From the NCBI GenBank assembly GCA_011109175.1, contig RDEW01000001.1, forward strand, positions 651,862 through 715,861: a DNA stretch of 64,000 bases, read 5' to 3'. Each line of letters starts with the position of its first letter. The stretch's first letter is position 1. The DNA comes from Dicyema japonicum. Lineage: Eukaryota > Dicyemida > Rhombozoa > Dicyemidae. Below are positions 23,871-35,186 of the stretch, one piece after another. The translations under genes and the position numbers were made by a program. The notes under the pieces are model-generated. The model did no database searches. It saw only the letters and a program-made list of their open reading frames with translations, and was not told the origin of the DNA.

Positions 23871-23959
23871 TAATCAAATCCTTCTTTGACATTTGGTCGC
23901 ATTGAAGGATGAGATTCTAGTAGATTATAGGATTGTTATGACAATCTTAGTTTATGGAT

Positions 23960-24840
23960 TTACAAAAATCACTTACAGGCAAGTGTAGAAAAGACAACCT
24001 TGACTTTGTTCACAACTAACTTGGAAACTTTGCTATAGATATCATTCTCGATAGAAATAAAATATACCTTGGTATGCATTTATCTTTTCTCCCGTATGTC
24101 GAAAATGTGATAGTAGCTTGCGCAAAGAAGCTTAATTTTTTGAAGGCTCGTTTATGGATTTTCAGAGATCTCAATATTAAATGTTCTTTACAGACGATAC
24201 ATTGAACCTAAAATGAATTATGTTTGTGTTGCTTCGGGAACATATCTAGCTGTTACAAACTTAAAAAATAATAATGTTCAAGCAAAAGAAGTAAAACTGT
24301 TGAATTTTATATCAAAGAATATAAACACCCAAATGTTGAAGAAATTTACAAGGCGTCTTGAAGAGACTAAAGAACTTTGTCCAATAAGAAAATGTGCTGG
24401 AACGCAGTCTGGACACAAGGGAAAAGTGTGAGGCATGGATCACTTAGAATAATTTTTTCTATGGTGAGTAATTACTGGTTTAAAATAATCTTATCGTTTA
24501 GCTAGCCTATTATGGATAATAGTTCAAAATGTCCTTTTCCGCCGGCTTAGTTAAGTGAATTATTCTTTCTANTCAAAGAATATAAACACCCAAATGTTGA
24601 AGAAATTTACAAGGCGTCTTGAAGAGATTAAAGAACTTTGTCCAATAAGAAAATGTGCTGGAACGCAGTCTGGACACAAGGGAAAAGTGTGAGGCATGGA
24701 TCACTTAGAATAATTTTTTCTATGGTGAGTAATTACTGGTTTAAAATAATCTTATCGTTTAGCTAGCCTATTATGGATAATAGTTCAAAATGTCCTTTTC
24801 CGCCGGCTTAGTTAGGTGAATTATTCTTTCTATTAAACCC
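23960..24840 (+). mobile_element. older LINE-B-like relic with duplication across an N
   Basis: Scattered matches: TTLTLFTTNLETLL, KKLNFLKA, IEPKMNYVCVASG, the thumb of a diverged LINE-B. Then a C-terminal region ending GKV and GCATGGATCACTTAGAATAA, like other LINE-B ends. 24312-24570 is repeated at 24573-24832 with a single N at 24572. Confidence 0.55.
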
Positions 24841-25357
24841 AATGATTCTGGAGAATCATAATAATTCTTGCAGATAATCGTCTCTCTTGATACTTTTCAA
24901 ATCAACTGATGAACTACTAGCTTCTAAGTGTGACCCCTTAAATTCATAAGGAAAAAAAAGACTACCAACTTATAGCAATGAATTGTGAGCATCGAGTGAC
25001 GAGCACGGAATTCATACTGGTATAAATCCATTGTGATCAATGCTTACAAAAACTATATATTAGATGCTAAGGTTTGTTAAATCGCATTATAATTTGTAAT
25101 CGTATTGTATAATTACTTAACTAAATTTAAGTAATTTTATTTGTGAGAAAAGTTTGGTATCTTCTGTTTAAAATCATCTTAATTTTCTTTGTAGGACAGG
25201 TGACTCATTGTATATATTTTAAATATTTGCTGTTAACTATTATTTTTGATTTTTTTATTTTTAATTAATAAAAATAAATAATTTAATTAAATTAAAAAAT
25301 TAATAAAAATCAAATTTGATATAAATATTAATAAATATAGAGATTAAGTTATTATTA

Positions 25358-26135
25358 ATGCAACTAATAAGTTGTAAACATATTATAGTGATTCTGATTT
25401 ATGTAATATTCTCTACAAAAATGAAAGAAACTGTCATTGGATATAAACAAACAGATTGTCCTATTCCTACGTGGATAGTCCCAATAAAGTCAAATCATCA
25501 GACCTTTTCAGTCTTATTTCAAGGTATAGTAAATCTATTGTTTTATGATGATGCTAAAAAAGTATTAATTTTATAAATGAAGATAAAATACGCTAATTTG
25601 AATGATTCTACAATCATTTATACAAAAAATACTTACACACAAGAATATGTTATAACTCTGAAATATTGGGAGCTAGGATTTTCGTTCTCTTTTGTTGAAA
25701 CTTATGGTAAAACTTTCGAAATCCAATATTTCGAAATAATTTTTTATGGTAATAAAGCAGTTTAAATAAACCAAGATCATGGTCACTTGAATGAGACCAA
25801 GTATTCCAATCAAGTTTGGGATGGTAAATTCTTGGACTGTTTCAGCTTGAGGATAATATTTGAACAAGTTTACATAGTGACCATTTCTCATTTGAAATTT
25901 CAAATTTTTTATGGAAAAAATGGCACAACTTTTATCGGACAAGGTTAAATTTATTATAATTATTAGGATTGACGTGTGACCGTAGATTGACAATCACTTC
26001 ATACACTACACTTATTGGTAAAATTATATTTATTTTATAGAAAATGATTTTGGTACTTTAGAACAGTGCAGTTCCATAAACCCTACAATGTTGGGCAAAT
26101 TAATGATTCTCCTGTTGGGAATATTAGTTATTTAA
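25358..26135 (+). CDS. secreted 227-aa protein, paralogue 1 (5 exons), family unrecognised
   Basis: Exons 25358-25561, 25583-25748, 25776-25943, 25967-26017, 26041-26135; introns 21, 27, 23 and 23 nt, all GT-AG. The joined frame is 684 nt with no stop. Residues 1-20 (MQLISCKHIIVILIYVIFST) form a signal peptide. The body is strand-rich with aromatic/hydrophobic alternation and few charged runs. It has Cys in TDCP, FLDC, TCDRRLTI and EQCSS, and sequons such as LNETKYSN and NGTT. The protein ends in a purely hydrophobic tail (MLGKLMILLLGILVI) with nothing after it, as in GPI-anchor signals or a terminal membrane segment. I do not recognise the domain. The paralogue at 32277-33054 has the same exon phases and exactly the same length. 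An extracellular surface role is inferred. Confidence 0.85.
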
Positions 26136-26823
26136 TTATAATTTGGACTTTATTTTTGGACTTTTGTCTTTGGACGTAATCACTATTTAACATTCTACCA
26201 CAGAGTGGCCAGGTGGGCTTGTTTTTCTTGCAATGGTTACATAATGTCCCCGACGTAGAAAATAACAAATTCCTGTCTTGTAAATAAGTTATTCCTTAGT
26301 CACATAAATGAACTGTTTGGTTCACAGGAAATGCAATTAAGTGTTCTGTAATTAGTGTAGCATCTTAATTAATCTGGGAGGTCGATTCTTAAATGAACAT
26401 CAATAGATTTATATTCGAAATTTTTTATTTCTAATTACGAAAACAATTTAATCACTATTGTTTCTATCGGTTGATTAGCCGTCACATAATAAATATTCCA
26501 AATCTGGGATTAACATAAATTCACTATGTGAATAGGGTCTTCACAAAGTTGTCTTGTTCAGTGATTTATGCCATTTTATAATATTTAATGGTACCCGTCT
26601 ATGTTCGTTGTCTCTTACGATTGCAACGGAGATCAATTAAAGAAACTAGTTGTCTCACGTGCGTCGTGATTTGAGTGTAGTCAGATGTCATAGCTTCTTG
26701 AGGAATCGAAACGATTTCCCTCTTATTCTTTCAGTCGTCTCAACTATCAATGTGAACCGGTCTAACAGCACTTTGTATTTTTTCCTTCCTTAATAGCTTT
26801 TTCTGCAGTATGCAACGTGTTTA
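26136..26823. other. AT-rich flank, nothing recognised
   Basis: The first 30 bp continue the similarity with the flank of the second paralogue. No exon chain or RNA gene seen. Around 26600-26690 a patch resembles the reverse strand of 7050-7160. Confidence 0.35.
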
Positions 26824-27230
26824 TCACGCTCCCGACAGTGTTAAATGGTAGATACACATGGCATCCCATACCAATCGCTTCCCCTCCTCGAACGGAAGGA
26901 TTGTAATTCCGTCCGGCTGTTTTCCATCTCCTCTGTCAAAGACGACCAGTTCTAGTATGTTGGGCTTCACAATTCCGTTTATCGCCTTATATCTTGGGAA
27001 TCGTTCTGCGCTTTTTCGGCAAGAAAGGTCATAATGTCCATAACAGTCCACGATACCACCGCACCGGCACAGCAGTCAGCCAGTAGCGTCAGTGTTTGAT
27101 TGATGCAGAAGTTTCTCATATTCATTTTCGTAGATGGACCTGTAAAGATTTCTCTGTTTAGGCTTCCAGATGATCCACTTCTCTGATCTGTTGAAAGTTG
27201 AAGAATCATCACTATAAGCAGCTCTCTGGA
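26824..27230 (-). mobile_element. element D relic, best-preserved core
   Basis: Minus strand: YGHYDLSCRKSAERFPRYKA, then NILELVVFDRGDGKQPDGIT, then LPFEEGKRLVWDAMC. This is the most readable copy of the element D pattern (GLSCRRSAGR..RH..LN..., GKRPDG.TLIPW..GR.LVWD.T). Upstream is a second frame with remnants. One key residue differs: the usual RPDG is QPDG. Confidence 0.65.
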
Positions 27231-27599
27231 ACTAAATGAGGACAGATATGCAGGGTCTGCTAAATCGAGGTTTCTTGGTCGTTAAATTTAACATTTGTAA
27301 GACGTTCGGTAGTGGTCCGGAAGAGGAGATCGATAGTTTTGAGTTGTTTTATTTTTTATAAAATCACACGAATTTTTTAATTTAAAATTATAAAACTTAT
27401 CCTCTTAAACAGTTTGTATGCCACAATCATGTTTACAGCTATAATCTTAAATACTTTATCATCTAGGACTTGGGGAAAACGGTAGTTGTCACAAGCATAA
27501 ACTTTGTATTCTTTATAGATTGATATCTGGTTCAGCTTTCAAATATGTCACAGGCGCTACTCGTTACACTAATGGACTTAGAAAAATCGCTCCGATGTC

Positions 27600-28065
27600 G
27601 AACGGAAGATCCCGCCAATATGTGGGATTTAGTCGAATTTTCGCTGGTTGTATTGTCATTGAATCAATTACCATTAACGTCATGTCCATTCCATACATTA
27701 TTCCACTCCAACTGTTTCCTTTATGTTTTTAGTCCAACACTTATCTTCGGACATCATCTTAGATAGAGATTATCTGATTGAACCGTTCGATAATCCCTTG
27801 ACTCCTTGGATTGTTAGGCCTACTATGAAATTGTTAGACGTTGAAGCAGTCACATAATGCTCTTACATGGAATGTCACATTCTGACACCACTTTCCGAAT
27901 AATTTCTCTTTTCACGAAAAAAATCTTTCATTGCAATATTGTTCCAATGTGTTGTGTCCACAATCGGTCAATTGATGAATTTGCGAGGCCATTAATTCCA
28001 TTCTTCATGATTATCAGAAAAGATGACAATTTTGTGGTTTCCATTTGTGTCTTTAAGGTATAACC
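27600..28065 (-). mobile_element. retroviral-type integrase relic
   Basis: Minus strand at about 27780-27835 reads RPNNPRSQGIIERFNQ, the GRPRHPQSQG-x-x-ERxN motif of DDE integrases around the catalytic Glu. Further upstream DTNGNHKIVIFSDNHEEWN may be the region with the second Asp. Many stops. It is the only DDE-integrase trace in a window otherwise dominated by non-LTR elements; LTR-type, Polinton-type or domesticated origin cannot be separated. Confidence 0.5.
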
Positions 28066-28404
28066 TCCCATTGATAGATAAAAAATTCTTTGACTTTTGA
28101 GTTAATCGGTATTTTTTGTCTTGTCATTATATCGAAGATCCCCTTCTCTTCCATTATATAAATTTATTCCTGGGTTGTTTTTACGAAACACAGAGCCGTC
28201 AGTTTAACTTTATAAAACACGCCTGTATTATGCTATTTAAAATTTAAAAACTGCGACTTCCAAAAATATTTAACTTAGAATTTTTTTTACTTTTAAATAT
28301 AATAAATGAGAAAGACGTGTAAAGTTTTATAAAAAATGCTTGAAATTATTTTGTTTGAGTATTATGTAACGCGTAGCGCTCGGTAACGCGTAACGCATGT
28401 GACA

Positions 28405-31100
28405 TATTATTATTACCCCCAGGATCACTGGGTCAAAGAGAAAGAAATAAAAGTTCTCATCTAACTAAGTGATCCCAGACTGACAAAGGAGAGGACGAGT
28501 CTGGCGGGGTTGAGAATCCTGAACAGCTCTTCTCATTGGACATGGCATCGGCTCAAAATTTCTGTATGATTGTAGATATTTCGATAGTGTATGGTATATA
28601 GGGCAGCTGGGTAAACTAGCCTCCTTTAATAGTTTCCGTTGTAATTAGATTAAGAAGTTTTCAATGGGCTGGATTTTGTGTTTTGGTCCAATTAACCTTA
28701 TTGCAGTCTCCTCGATTGCGGATAGTTTCAATGAGGAAGATCGTGAGATCTGCATTGCCCATGAAGGACTTGCATACGTCATCGTTGGTCGGATAAATTG
28801 TTCATAAATCGTGGCAAGGCCACCAGTTTGGTCTCTAAGTGTTTTTGAGAGCACTTTTAAAATTCTCATTTTTTCAGAGCAGAAGTTACTTTGTTTTCAA
28901 CATGCCGGATAAAGGTGAGTCCCTGATCAAAGGTTACTCCCAGAATCTTCGGTGTTTTGTTAATAGAGATAGCTTCGTTCTTCATAAAGACTTTTGGTTC
29001 GATACAGAGCTGTCTTTTGTAGGTGGTAAACAGTGTGACAAAGGACTTTGCTGCTGATATGTCGAGTCTCCGCTTCGAGAGCCATAGTTCCAGCTTGTTG
29101 AGCCATCTGAGTCGTGGTAAACAGTGTGACAAAGGACTTTGCTGCTGATGTGTCGAATCTCCGCTTCGAGAGCCATAGTTCCAGCTTGTTGAGCCATCTG
29201 AGTCGCTGATTGTATGCTTCTGTTTTTGGAGGCAAGACTGATATCGTCGGCATAGGAGAGGATTAGACAGTTTTCATTACAGGTTTGTGGCATGTCGTTT
29301 ATGTAAAGATTGAATAGTTGGGGTGATAGTGAGGAGCCTAGAGGGACTCCATTTGGGAAATAGCGAGATCTTGATTTAATGTTATTGTGCTCGTCTTCCA
29401 TTTAGGAAGTTTTCAAGCCAAAGTTTCAGGTTCGGATGGATGTTGGTTTCAAATATTTTCTTTGTTAGGAGTTTCCTAGGGACTGAGTCGAACGCTTTTG
29501 TGATGTCCACGGATATAAGTACTGTCTTCTGATAGGGATTGGGGGAGTTAAATCCTTCCGCAATGAATTGTGTGAGGGTTGTAAGGTGTGTTGTTGTCGA
29601 ACGGTTATCTCGGAATCCGTGCTGGTTAAAGGTATTGAGATTGAGTCTTGTATTTTTTCCAAAACAAGGGGAGGTTTTTGCAGAGAGTCTTCGATAGTCT
29701 CGTCCATCTATTTGCATTTTCTGCCTTTATGTTGTTGTCGATCTCTCTGTTCAATTTTCGTATTTTCCTGATGTTCTCTTCTGTTGGCGATTTTACCATC
29801 TTTAGATTATTTCGTTCTCTGATCAGATGTTTCGTCGTTGTGTTGAAACGTTTTGATGACGTAGGTTGTCTCCCCATAGGAATGTACTTCTTTTTCGCAG
29901 CGTTTATAATGGAGTTGAACCATTTCACTAATTGTTCGACGGAGAGAGGAGTGGGGAAATTTAATAGTCCAATACAATTATCGACGTATTCCTTGAATCC
30001 TCACCAATTCGGAAGGCTGTAGTTAGTTATCGTTGGGCATTGTCCTTTTATCTGTGACCTTGTTTTGACCTCCAAAAATATTGGATTGTGGTCACTCCTG
30101 GTGTCATACTTCACTGACCAGTCAATAAGTGGGGCCAAGGACGGTGATGACAATGAGATGTCGATAGAAGAAGGTCTATCGTTACGTCGAGTAGGTGTTC
30201 TTGTATGAGATGCAGGATCGTTAAGTATACATAGACTGTGGAAGTCCTCAATTATCATCTTCCCAAATTTGTCGTAGGTTTGTCTTGTTAGCCACAGTGA
30301 GTGCTTTGCATTGAAGTCACCACAGATAATCACATCCTTCAGTGATGTGAGAGGAGTCAATCTGGGAACACTGGACGAGCAGGAACTCAGCAGGGGGAGA
30401 TATGCGTTGATAATCATTATCGATAGTTTTGGGAATCGTACTTTGGTAACCAAAGGTTCGAGATTTCCATATCATTTAAACATAGTGTAAGCACTGTTAG
30501 TTAAGTCCTCAAACAGAATTCCGTTGCGGATAACTGTGAGAAGACCCCCACCAAGTTTGCCAATTCTGTCACGGCGAATTATTGTGAATCCCGGAAATAC
30601 TTGTGTTGAATTCTTTGGAGAAAATTTAAACTCTTTAATTAGCAACAGATCAATGTGATTTTCTNACAATTATTATTGATAGCCTTGGGAATCGTACTTT
30701 GGTAACCAAAAGTTCGAGATTTCCATATCCTTTAAGCATAGTGTAAGCACTGTTAGCTAAGTCCTCAAACAGAATGCCGTTGCGGATAACTGTGAGAAGA
30801 CCCCCACCAAGTTTGCCAATTCTGTCACGGCGAATTACTGTGAATCCCGGAAATACTGGTGTTGAATTCTTTGGAGAAAGTTTAGACTCTTGAATTAGCA
30901 ACAGATCAATGTGATTTTCTTTCACAAATGTCTTAAATTCGAGTATTTTGTTCTTGATTCCATTTATGTTGAGTTGGACTATTCTGGCTGGTCCAGGGTT
31001 TGCCTCATCGTCTCCGCAGCGGCGCAGGCCTTCCTTATTGGTCCACTCGTGAAGATAGGGGAAAGTGTGGTTCTTTTTTTCCAAATACCACCACGTCGTC
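28405..31100 (-). mobile_element. LINE-B, nearly full length (2A-like, APE endonuclease, RT)
   Basis: Read on the minus strand from 31100. A leader ends in GDDEANPGP, similar to a 2A ribosome-skipping site. Then the AP-endonuclease: VQLNINGIK, LLLIQESKL, GGGLLTVIRNG, ICGDFNAKHSLW, SDHNPIFLEV. Then RT: QHGFRDNRSTTTH, DITKAFDSVPRK, NGVPLGSSLSPQLF, LSYADDISLASKN, NKTPKILGVTFD, IYEQFIRPTMTYA. The 3' end is near 28405 with GTGATCC...GGGGGTAATAATAAT. Frames shift several times. Two direct duplications interrupt it: 30418-30664 with 30666-30912 around a single N at 30665, and about 29025-29115 with 29116-29205. Inactive as assembled. Confidence 0.93.
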
Positions 31101-31859
31101 GGCGAACCACATTCAAAAAATAGTGAACAAAAATCGTAAAAATAAGACTTGTAGACAAAATGGATATTTTAGTTAGATTAACTGCAATAGGAAGGGAACT
31201 CAGCTAATATTGAGAATAAACATGGAGTTTCTCTAATTTTTTTAATAAAAAGTACAAAAAATATAATAATGCACAATATATTAAGAAAGTAAAAGTATTA
31301 TTGAAGCAAAGAAAAATAGTTAGGAATCTTAATGTCACATGCACTGACTAGACGTTCCATATCAATTTTTATTATTATTTTAGTAAAGTTACATATATCT
31401 TTTTGATGTCATTAAATTCGATTTATTGTTAATTTTATAAATAATTTAATATTAAACTTAATAACACTATACTCAAATACCTTATACTTTAGGGAATATT
31501 CCCTACTAATGAAGTCATTCAAAAACGGCATGGTGCCTCCAAAAACTTTCTTCTTCATAAACAGAAATTCTTCAATACGCAGGACAGCCGCTATATGACC
31601 ATTTGTTCAATTTTTTTCTAAATAAAATATTTAACATTTACAATCAAAAATGAAATAAATATATTAGCAGAATTAGGCATAAAACAAAATTCCTATAGGA
31701 TTTGTTTAATCATATTAAAGTTTTTAATCGTATTACTTTATACTCAAACTTAGTAATTTTATTTGTTAGAAAACTAAATTTTAAATTCCAATTTTCTGTT
31801 TAATTCATCTTTTTTTCAAAACAGGTGAGTGTATAAATACTTGTCTTTAGCAATATTAG
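31101..31859. other. AT-rich intergenic
   Basis: About 75 percent A+T. Poly-A/T tracts and no gene, SINE or LINE signature recognised. Confidence 0.35.
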
Positions 31860-32116
31860 TTATAGCTACTCCCAGAGAGAACAGTTATCATAACTAATCG
31901 AAGAGGGAGAATTAAGGAATGCTCTTCAATTATTTTTTCTTTTTGTTAATGGGTCCTTTTGTTGACGATTCGGTTACGCAGTTAAATGTTCATTGATGAT
32001 GGCGTCACTCGTCAAATCAAAGCATCACAGATGTGTGGAACCTTCAGCCGAATGGTACAGCAGCGAGATTTGAGTTAGGAGCGACCAGGATTCGTTACAC
32101 TGCGCCACCCTGGGAT
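31860..32116 (-). mobile_element. SINE-1, diverged copy
   Basis: Shares with the 8.7- and 48.8-kb copies the segments AACTAATCG, AGGAATG, TGATGACGCC/TGATGGCGTCACTCGTCAA, GTGTGGAACCTTC and CAGCAGCGAGAT, ending in a degraded tRNA-like head (GCGCCACCCTGGG). The LINE-like tail is lost. Confidence 0.7.
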
Positions 32117-32276
32117 TCTATATATTTTAAATTTATTTTTGTTATTTTAATTTTAATTAATAAAAATATAAATATAATGCTAACATGAAAAATGAATAAT
32201 TTATATTAAATTAAAAAATTAATAAAAATCAAATTTGACATAAATATTAATAAATATAGAGATTAAGTTATTATTA

Positions 32277-33054
32277 ATGCAACTAAAAAGTTATAAACAA
32301 ATTATAGTGATTCTGATTTATGTAATATTCTCTACAAAAATGAAAGATACTGTCATTGGATATAAACAAACAGATTGTCCTGTTCCTACGTGGATAGTCC
32401 CAATAAAGTCAAACCGTCAGAGCTTTTCAGTGTTATTTCGAGGATTAATAAATATTAATTATTATCATGATAACACAGTATTAATTTTATAAATGTAGTT
32501 ACATGCACTTAATTTAAATGATTCTGAAATAACTTATTATAAAGATAATACATTTACACCACCATATGCTATATCTTTACAATTAGAAAAAATTGCAATT
32601 GAATTTGATTTTGAAGTTACTAGTGCTGGTGTTAATATAATTCACATCGGACTTATTATCAATGGTGATTTGTTATAATTTAAAACCAAGGAATATTTCA
32701 TATCAATGCTACTAAATATTCGAATAAAGTAGCATATAGTGGTCACTTGGATTGTCCTAATTTGTTGATACATTTCGATTCAATTCACTTAGTGAAGATT
32801 AATTATATGAAATTTCAAATTTTTAATGGAATAAATGTCACAACTTTTTCTGGAAAACGTTAAATTTATAATAATCGATAGAATCAACATGTGATGCAAG
32901 ATTAACTATAAATGAAAAAGTTAAGCCACTTACTGGTAAATATATATTTTATTTTATAGATTGTAACCATAAAAAACAACATAAAAGATGTTCTATAAAA
33001 TCTACAATGTTAGGTGAATTATTGATTTTCCTGTTGGGAATATTAGTTATTTGA
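32277..33054 (+). CDS. secreted 227-aa protein, paralogue 2 (5 exons), family unrecognised
   Basis: Exons 32277-32477, 32499-32664, 32691-32858, 32882-32935, 32960-33054; introns 21, 26, 23 and 24 nt. The joined frame is 684 nt, 227 residues. Same plan as paralogue 1: signal peptide MQLKSYKQIIVILIYVIFST, TVIGYKQTDCPVPTWIVPIK, the sequon block INATKYSN, HLDC, MKFQIFNG, TCDARLTI, and the terminal MLGELLIFLLGILVI. Extra Cys occur in LTDC and KRCS. By eye exon 1 is about 80 percent identical to its partner and exon 5's tail is nearly identical. Exons 2-4 fall to about 30-45 percent amino-acid identity, whereas introns 1, 3 and 4 and the 5' flank stay clearly alignable. Not recognised as any known domain; cell-surface or secreted role inferred. 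Confidence 0.85.
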
Positions 33055-33089
33055 TTATAATTTGAATTTTTCTTGTTATTTTCACACTT

Positions 33090-34080
33090 TATTAATAAGT
33101 AACCAAACAAAGGAGTTTGAGGCTAAATAGTATGATGAGATTGATGTTGTCATCCGTAAAGTACTCAGAATACCATTTCCATGTGATGGCAGCTAATAAC
33201 GAAAGACTATATTTACCTCGTGATGAATATGGCCGTACTATGTGGAGTATTCCAACCTTAATGAGCGTATCCTTATGAGAATCATCACACCTTGATAGCT
33301 GGGTCGAGTGTGTCTCTAGGAAGCATGACACAATAAGGACTGAGAAAATATGGGCAACTCACCTATGCACTATCAGATCTTTTTTGTTTTCTAAGTGTGA
33401 TGTTGATGATGGTCTAGGAAGCATGACACAATAAGGACTGAGAAAATATGGGCAACTCACCTATGCACTATCAGATCTTTTTTGTTTTCTAAGTGTGATG
33501 TTGATGATGGTGAGCTAGCAAATGGAATGACAAAATTAATAATTTGAATGAAAAGATCAACTTAACAAGTCTTCATAAGATCCTCTTCATAGAATTGGAC
33601 AACCCACACGTCGTCCTTAAGTCGCCGACAGCATGGGTAAAATATTGTGACAACTCACCGTTATCGGCGTTATACACGTATATTCAAGATCTCAATATTT
33701 TGGGGGTCACAATTGTTTGTCAAAGAACATGCCAGTTGATCATTTTGTCACTCGGTGTGGATCCAGGCTCTACCATGACTTTTTAGGGATGCATAACGAG
33801 GTTGTGAAGAGTCTTAATCTTCTATTATAAGTATGGTATTCTCCACATAAGAAAGTTACGGACTCATAGATGCAATCTGAGATAGACAAAACCAGGGTCC
33901 AGTGTTGTCCGAACGTCGGTAGTAGCCAAGCACAGTAGACCTGACATTGTGGTACACGATAAGGAGTCTGACCAAGTCCTTATCATAGAAGTAGGCATCA
34001 TTTCCTAAGACCGTTTGCAGACTGTGGGGGTAGAGAAAAAAGTAAATATGACATCCTTGCAGCGAGATGGGGCAGATCCT
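33090..34080 (+). mobile_element. R2/NeSL-like element relic (RT end and nuclease domain)
   Basis: Plus strand: IDVVIRKVL, NERLYLPRDEYGR (the RLYLPR-x-x-GRG block typical of R2-like thumbs), then a zinc-knuckle-like MPVDHFVTRCGSRLYHDF, HNEVVKSLNLLL, and RPDIVVHDKESDQVLIIEV, the restriction-like endonuclease core. Many frameshifts. 33312-33411 is directly repeated at 33412-33508. Unlike LINE-A and LINE-B it shows no AP-endonuclease. Confidence 0.75.
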
Positions 34081-34546
34081 AGGTTGTATCTACCGCTTTC
34101 CTAATGGAAGAGAGTTTTCCCGTCAGGTCTTTTGTTAGCTGAGGCCAGTCTGAGGGGCTCCAACAGAACGTAAATCCGGTGGTTTCTATTCTACATGCAA
34201 TTACTTCGTGCCTTATACTCCTTCCAACGCTCCTATGGCAGGAGTGGATGTGAAGCCCTTGAACGTCTACCATCTTTCCACATGTACAACAATGCAGACA
34301 CGGACTACTATTGTCGTAGAGTGGTCGGCCAATAACGTAAGTGAAAGTTCTAAGCCAAGCACCGCATTCGTTCGTTGATGCAAAAGCAAAGCATGTTAAT
34401 GAAAAAAAGATGGAAATTCCTAAAAATAGTGCTTCGTTGTAATCGAAAGGTAATAGGTTAGATGAAAATAGTTGGACAGATACATATTTTTCTTTGGTAA
34501 AAGTTGACACTAACCGGTGATATAACGGAGATCCTACGAAAATCAT
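34079..34546 (-). mobile_element. element D relic with internal deletion
   Basis: A 155-codon minus frame: ECGAWLRTF, RPLYDNSSPCLHCCTCGKMV, DVQGLHIHSCHRSVGRSIRH, then directly CRIETTGF and LTKDLTGKL. The zinc-ribbon-like and GLH-SC-RS-GRS-RH block is joined straight to the ETLG block, so the RPDG/VWD nuclease core has been deleted in frame. It lies tail to tail with the R2-like relic. Confidence 0.6.
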
Positions 34547-35186
34547 GTTCTCTTTTTAAGATATTTGTAAATTATGTCGAAATCATAGCCAGTGCTTAGT
34601 CGTCCTCCGTGCAGGCAACGTTAATGACTTTGCACTCTATGATTCCACCTCTACGAATGCATTTGAAGCATAGCTAATGTCGTTACTAAATTATTTTGAG
34701 TATTTGGTGGATTAGCAATGAAATTCTAATTGACATCTGCAAAAAATCTCAACTCCTTATCATAACCCACCACAAGGGTTTCTGAAGGAAATTAATTTTA
34801 ATACAAACAGGAGTTCCCGGGAATGTACGAGTCATCATTGAATTGGGGGTGTTTCCCCTATCTGTGGCCGTAACAAAGGTGAGGTCGTAAATATACCACC
34901 TGAAAGAGCACTGCTATTTCCTGGGAAATATGAAATAGCATATCGATATCTGGTAGTTGTCAAATGTGGAATTTCTATCCCAATCCGTTACGCGTATCTA
35001 ATGGAGCTTTTGAACGATCTGTGCTAGTAATTTTGTTGTTGTTAAAAGAACCTTGTTACTGTGTACGTAGCTGAGAGTTTGTACCTTCCAATATCCAATC
35101 ATTACCAGTCGTCCGTCTATTTGTGATATCTTTATTAGCCACATATTCCTTATTACCCAGACAGGAAATATAATATTAGTAAAACA
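34547..35186. other. unassigned
   Basis: Minus-strand stretches such as LVVGYDKELRFFADVN look protein-like but do not resolve. Possibly more element D or RT debris, downstream of TBC1D23. Confidence 0.25.

Noticed and set aside
25673-25993. 106-codon minus frame over the first secreted paralogue
   Set aside because: The plus-strand five-exon gene with a matching paralogue explains the region.
34079-34546. 155-codon minus frame as a host Cys-rich membrane protein
   Set aside because: The Cys and GRSIRH pattern recurs in other element D relics; it is mobile DNA with an internal deletion.
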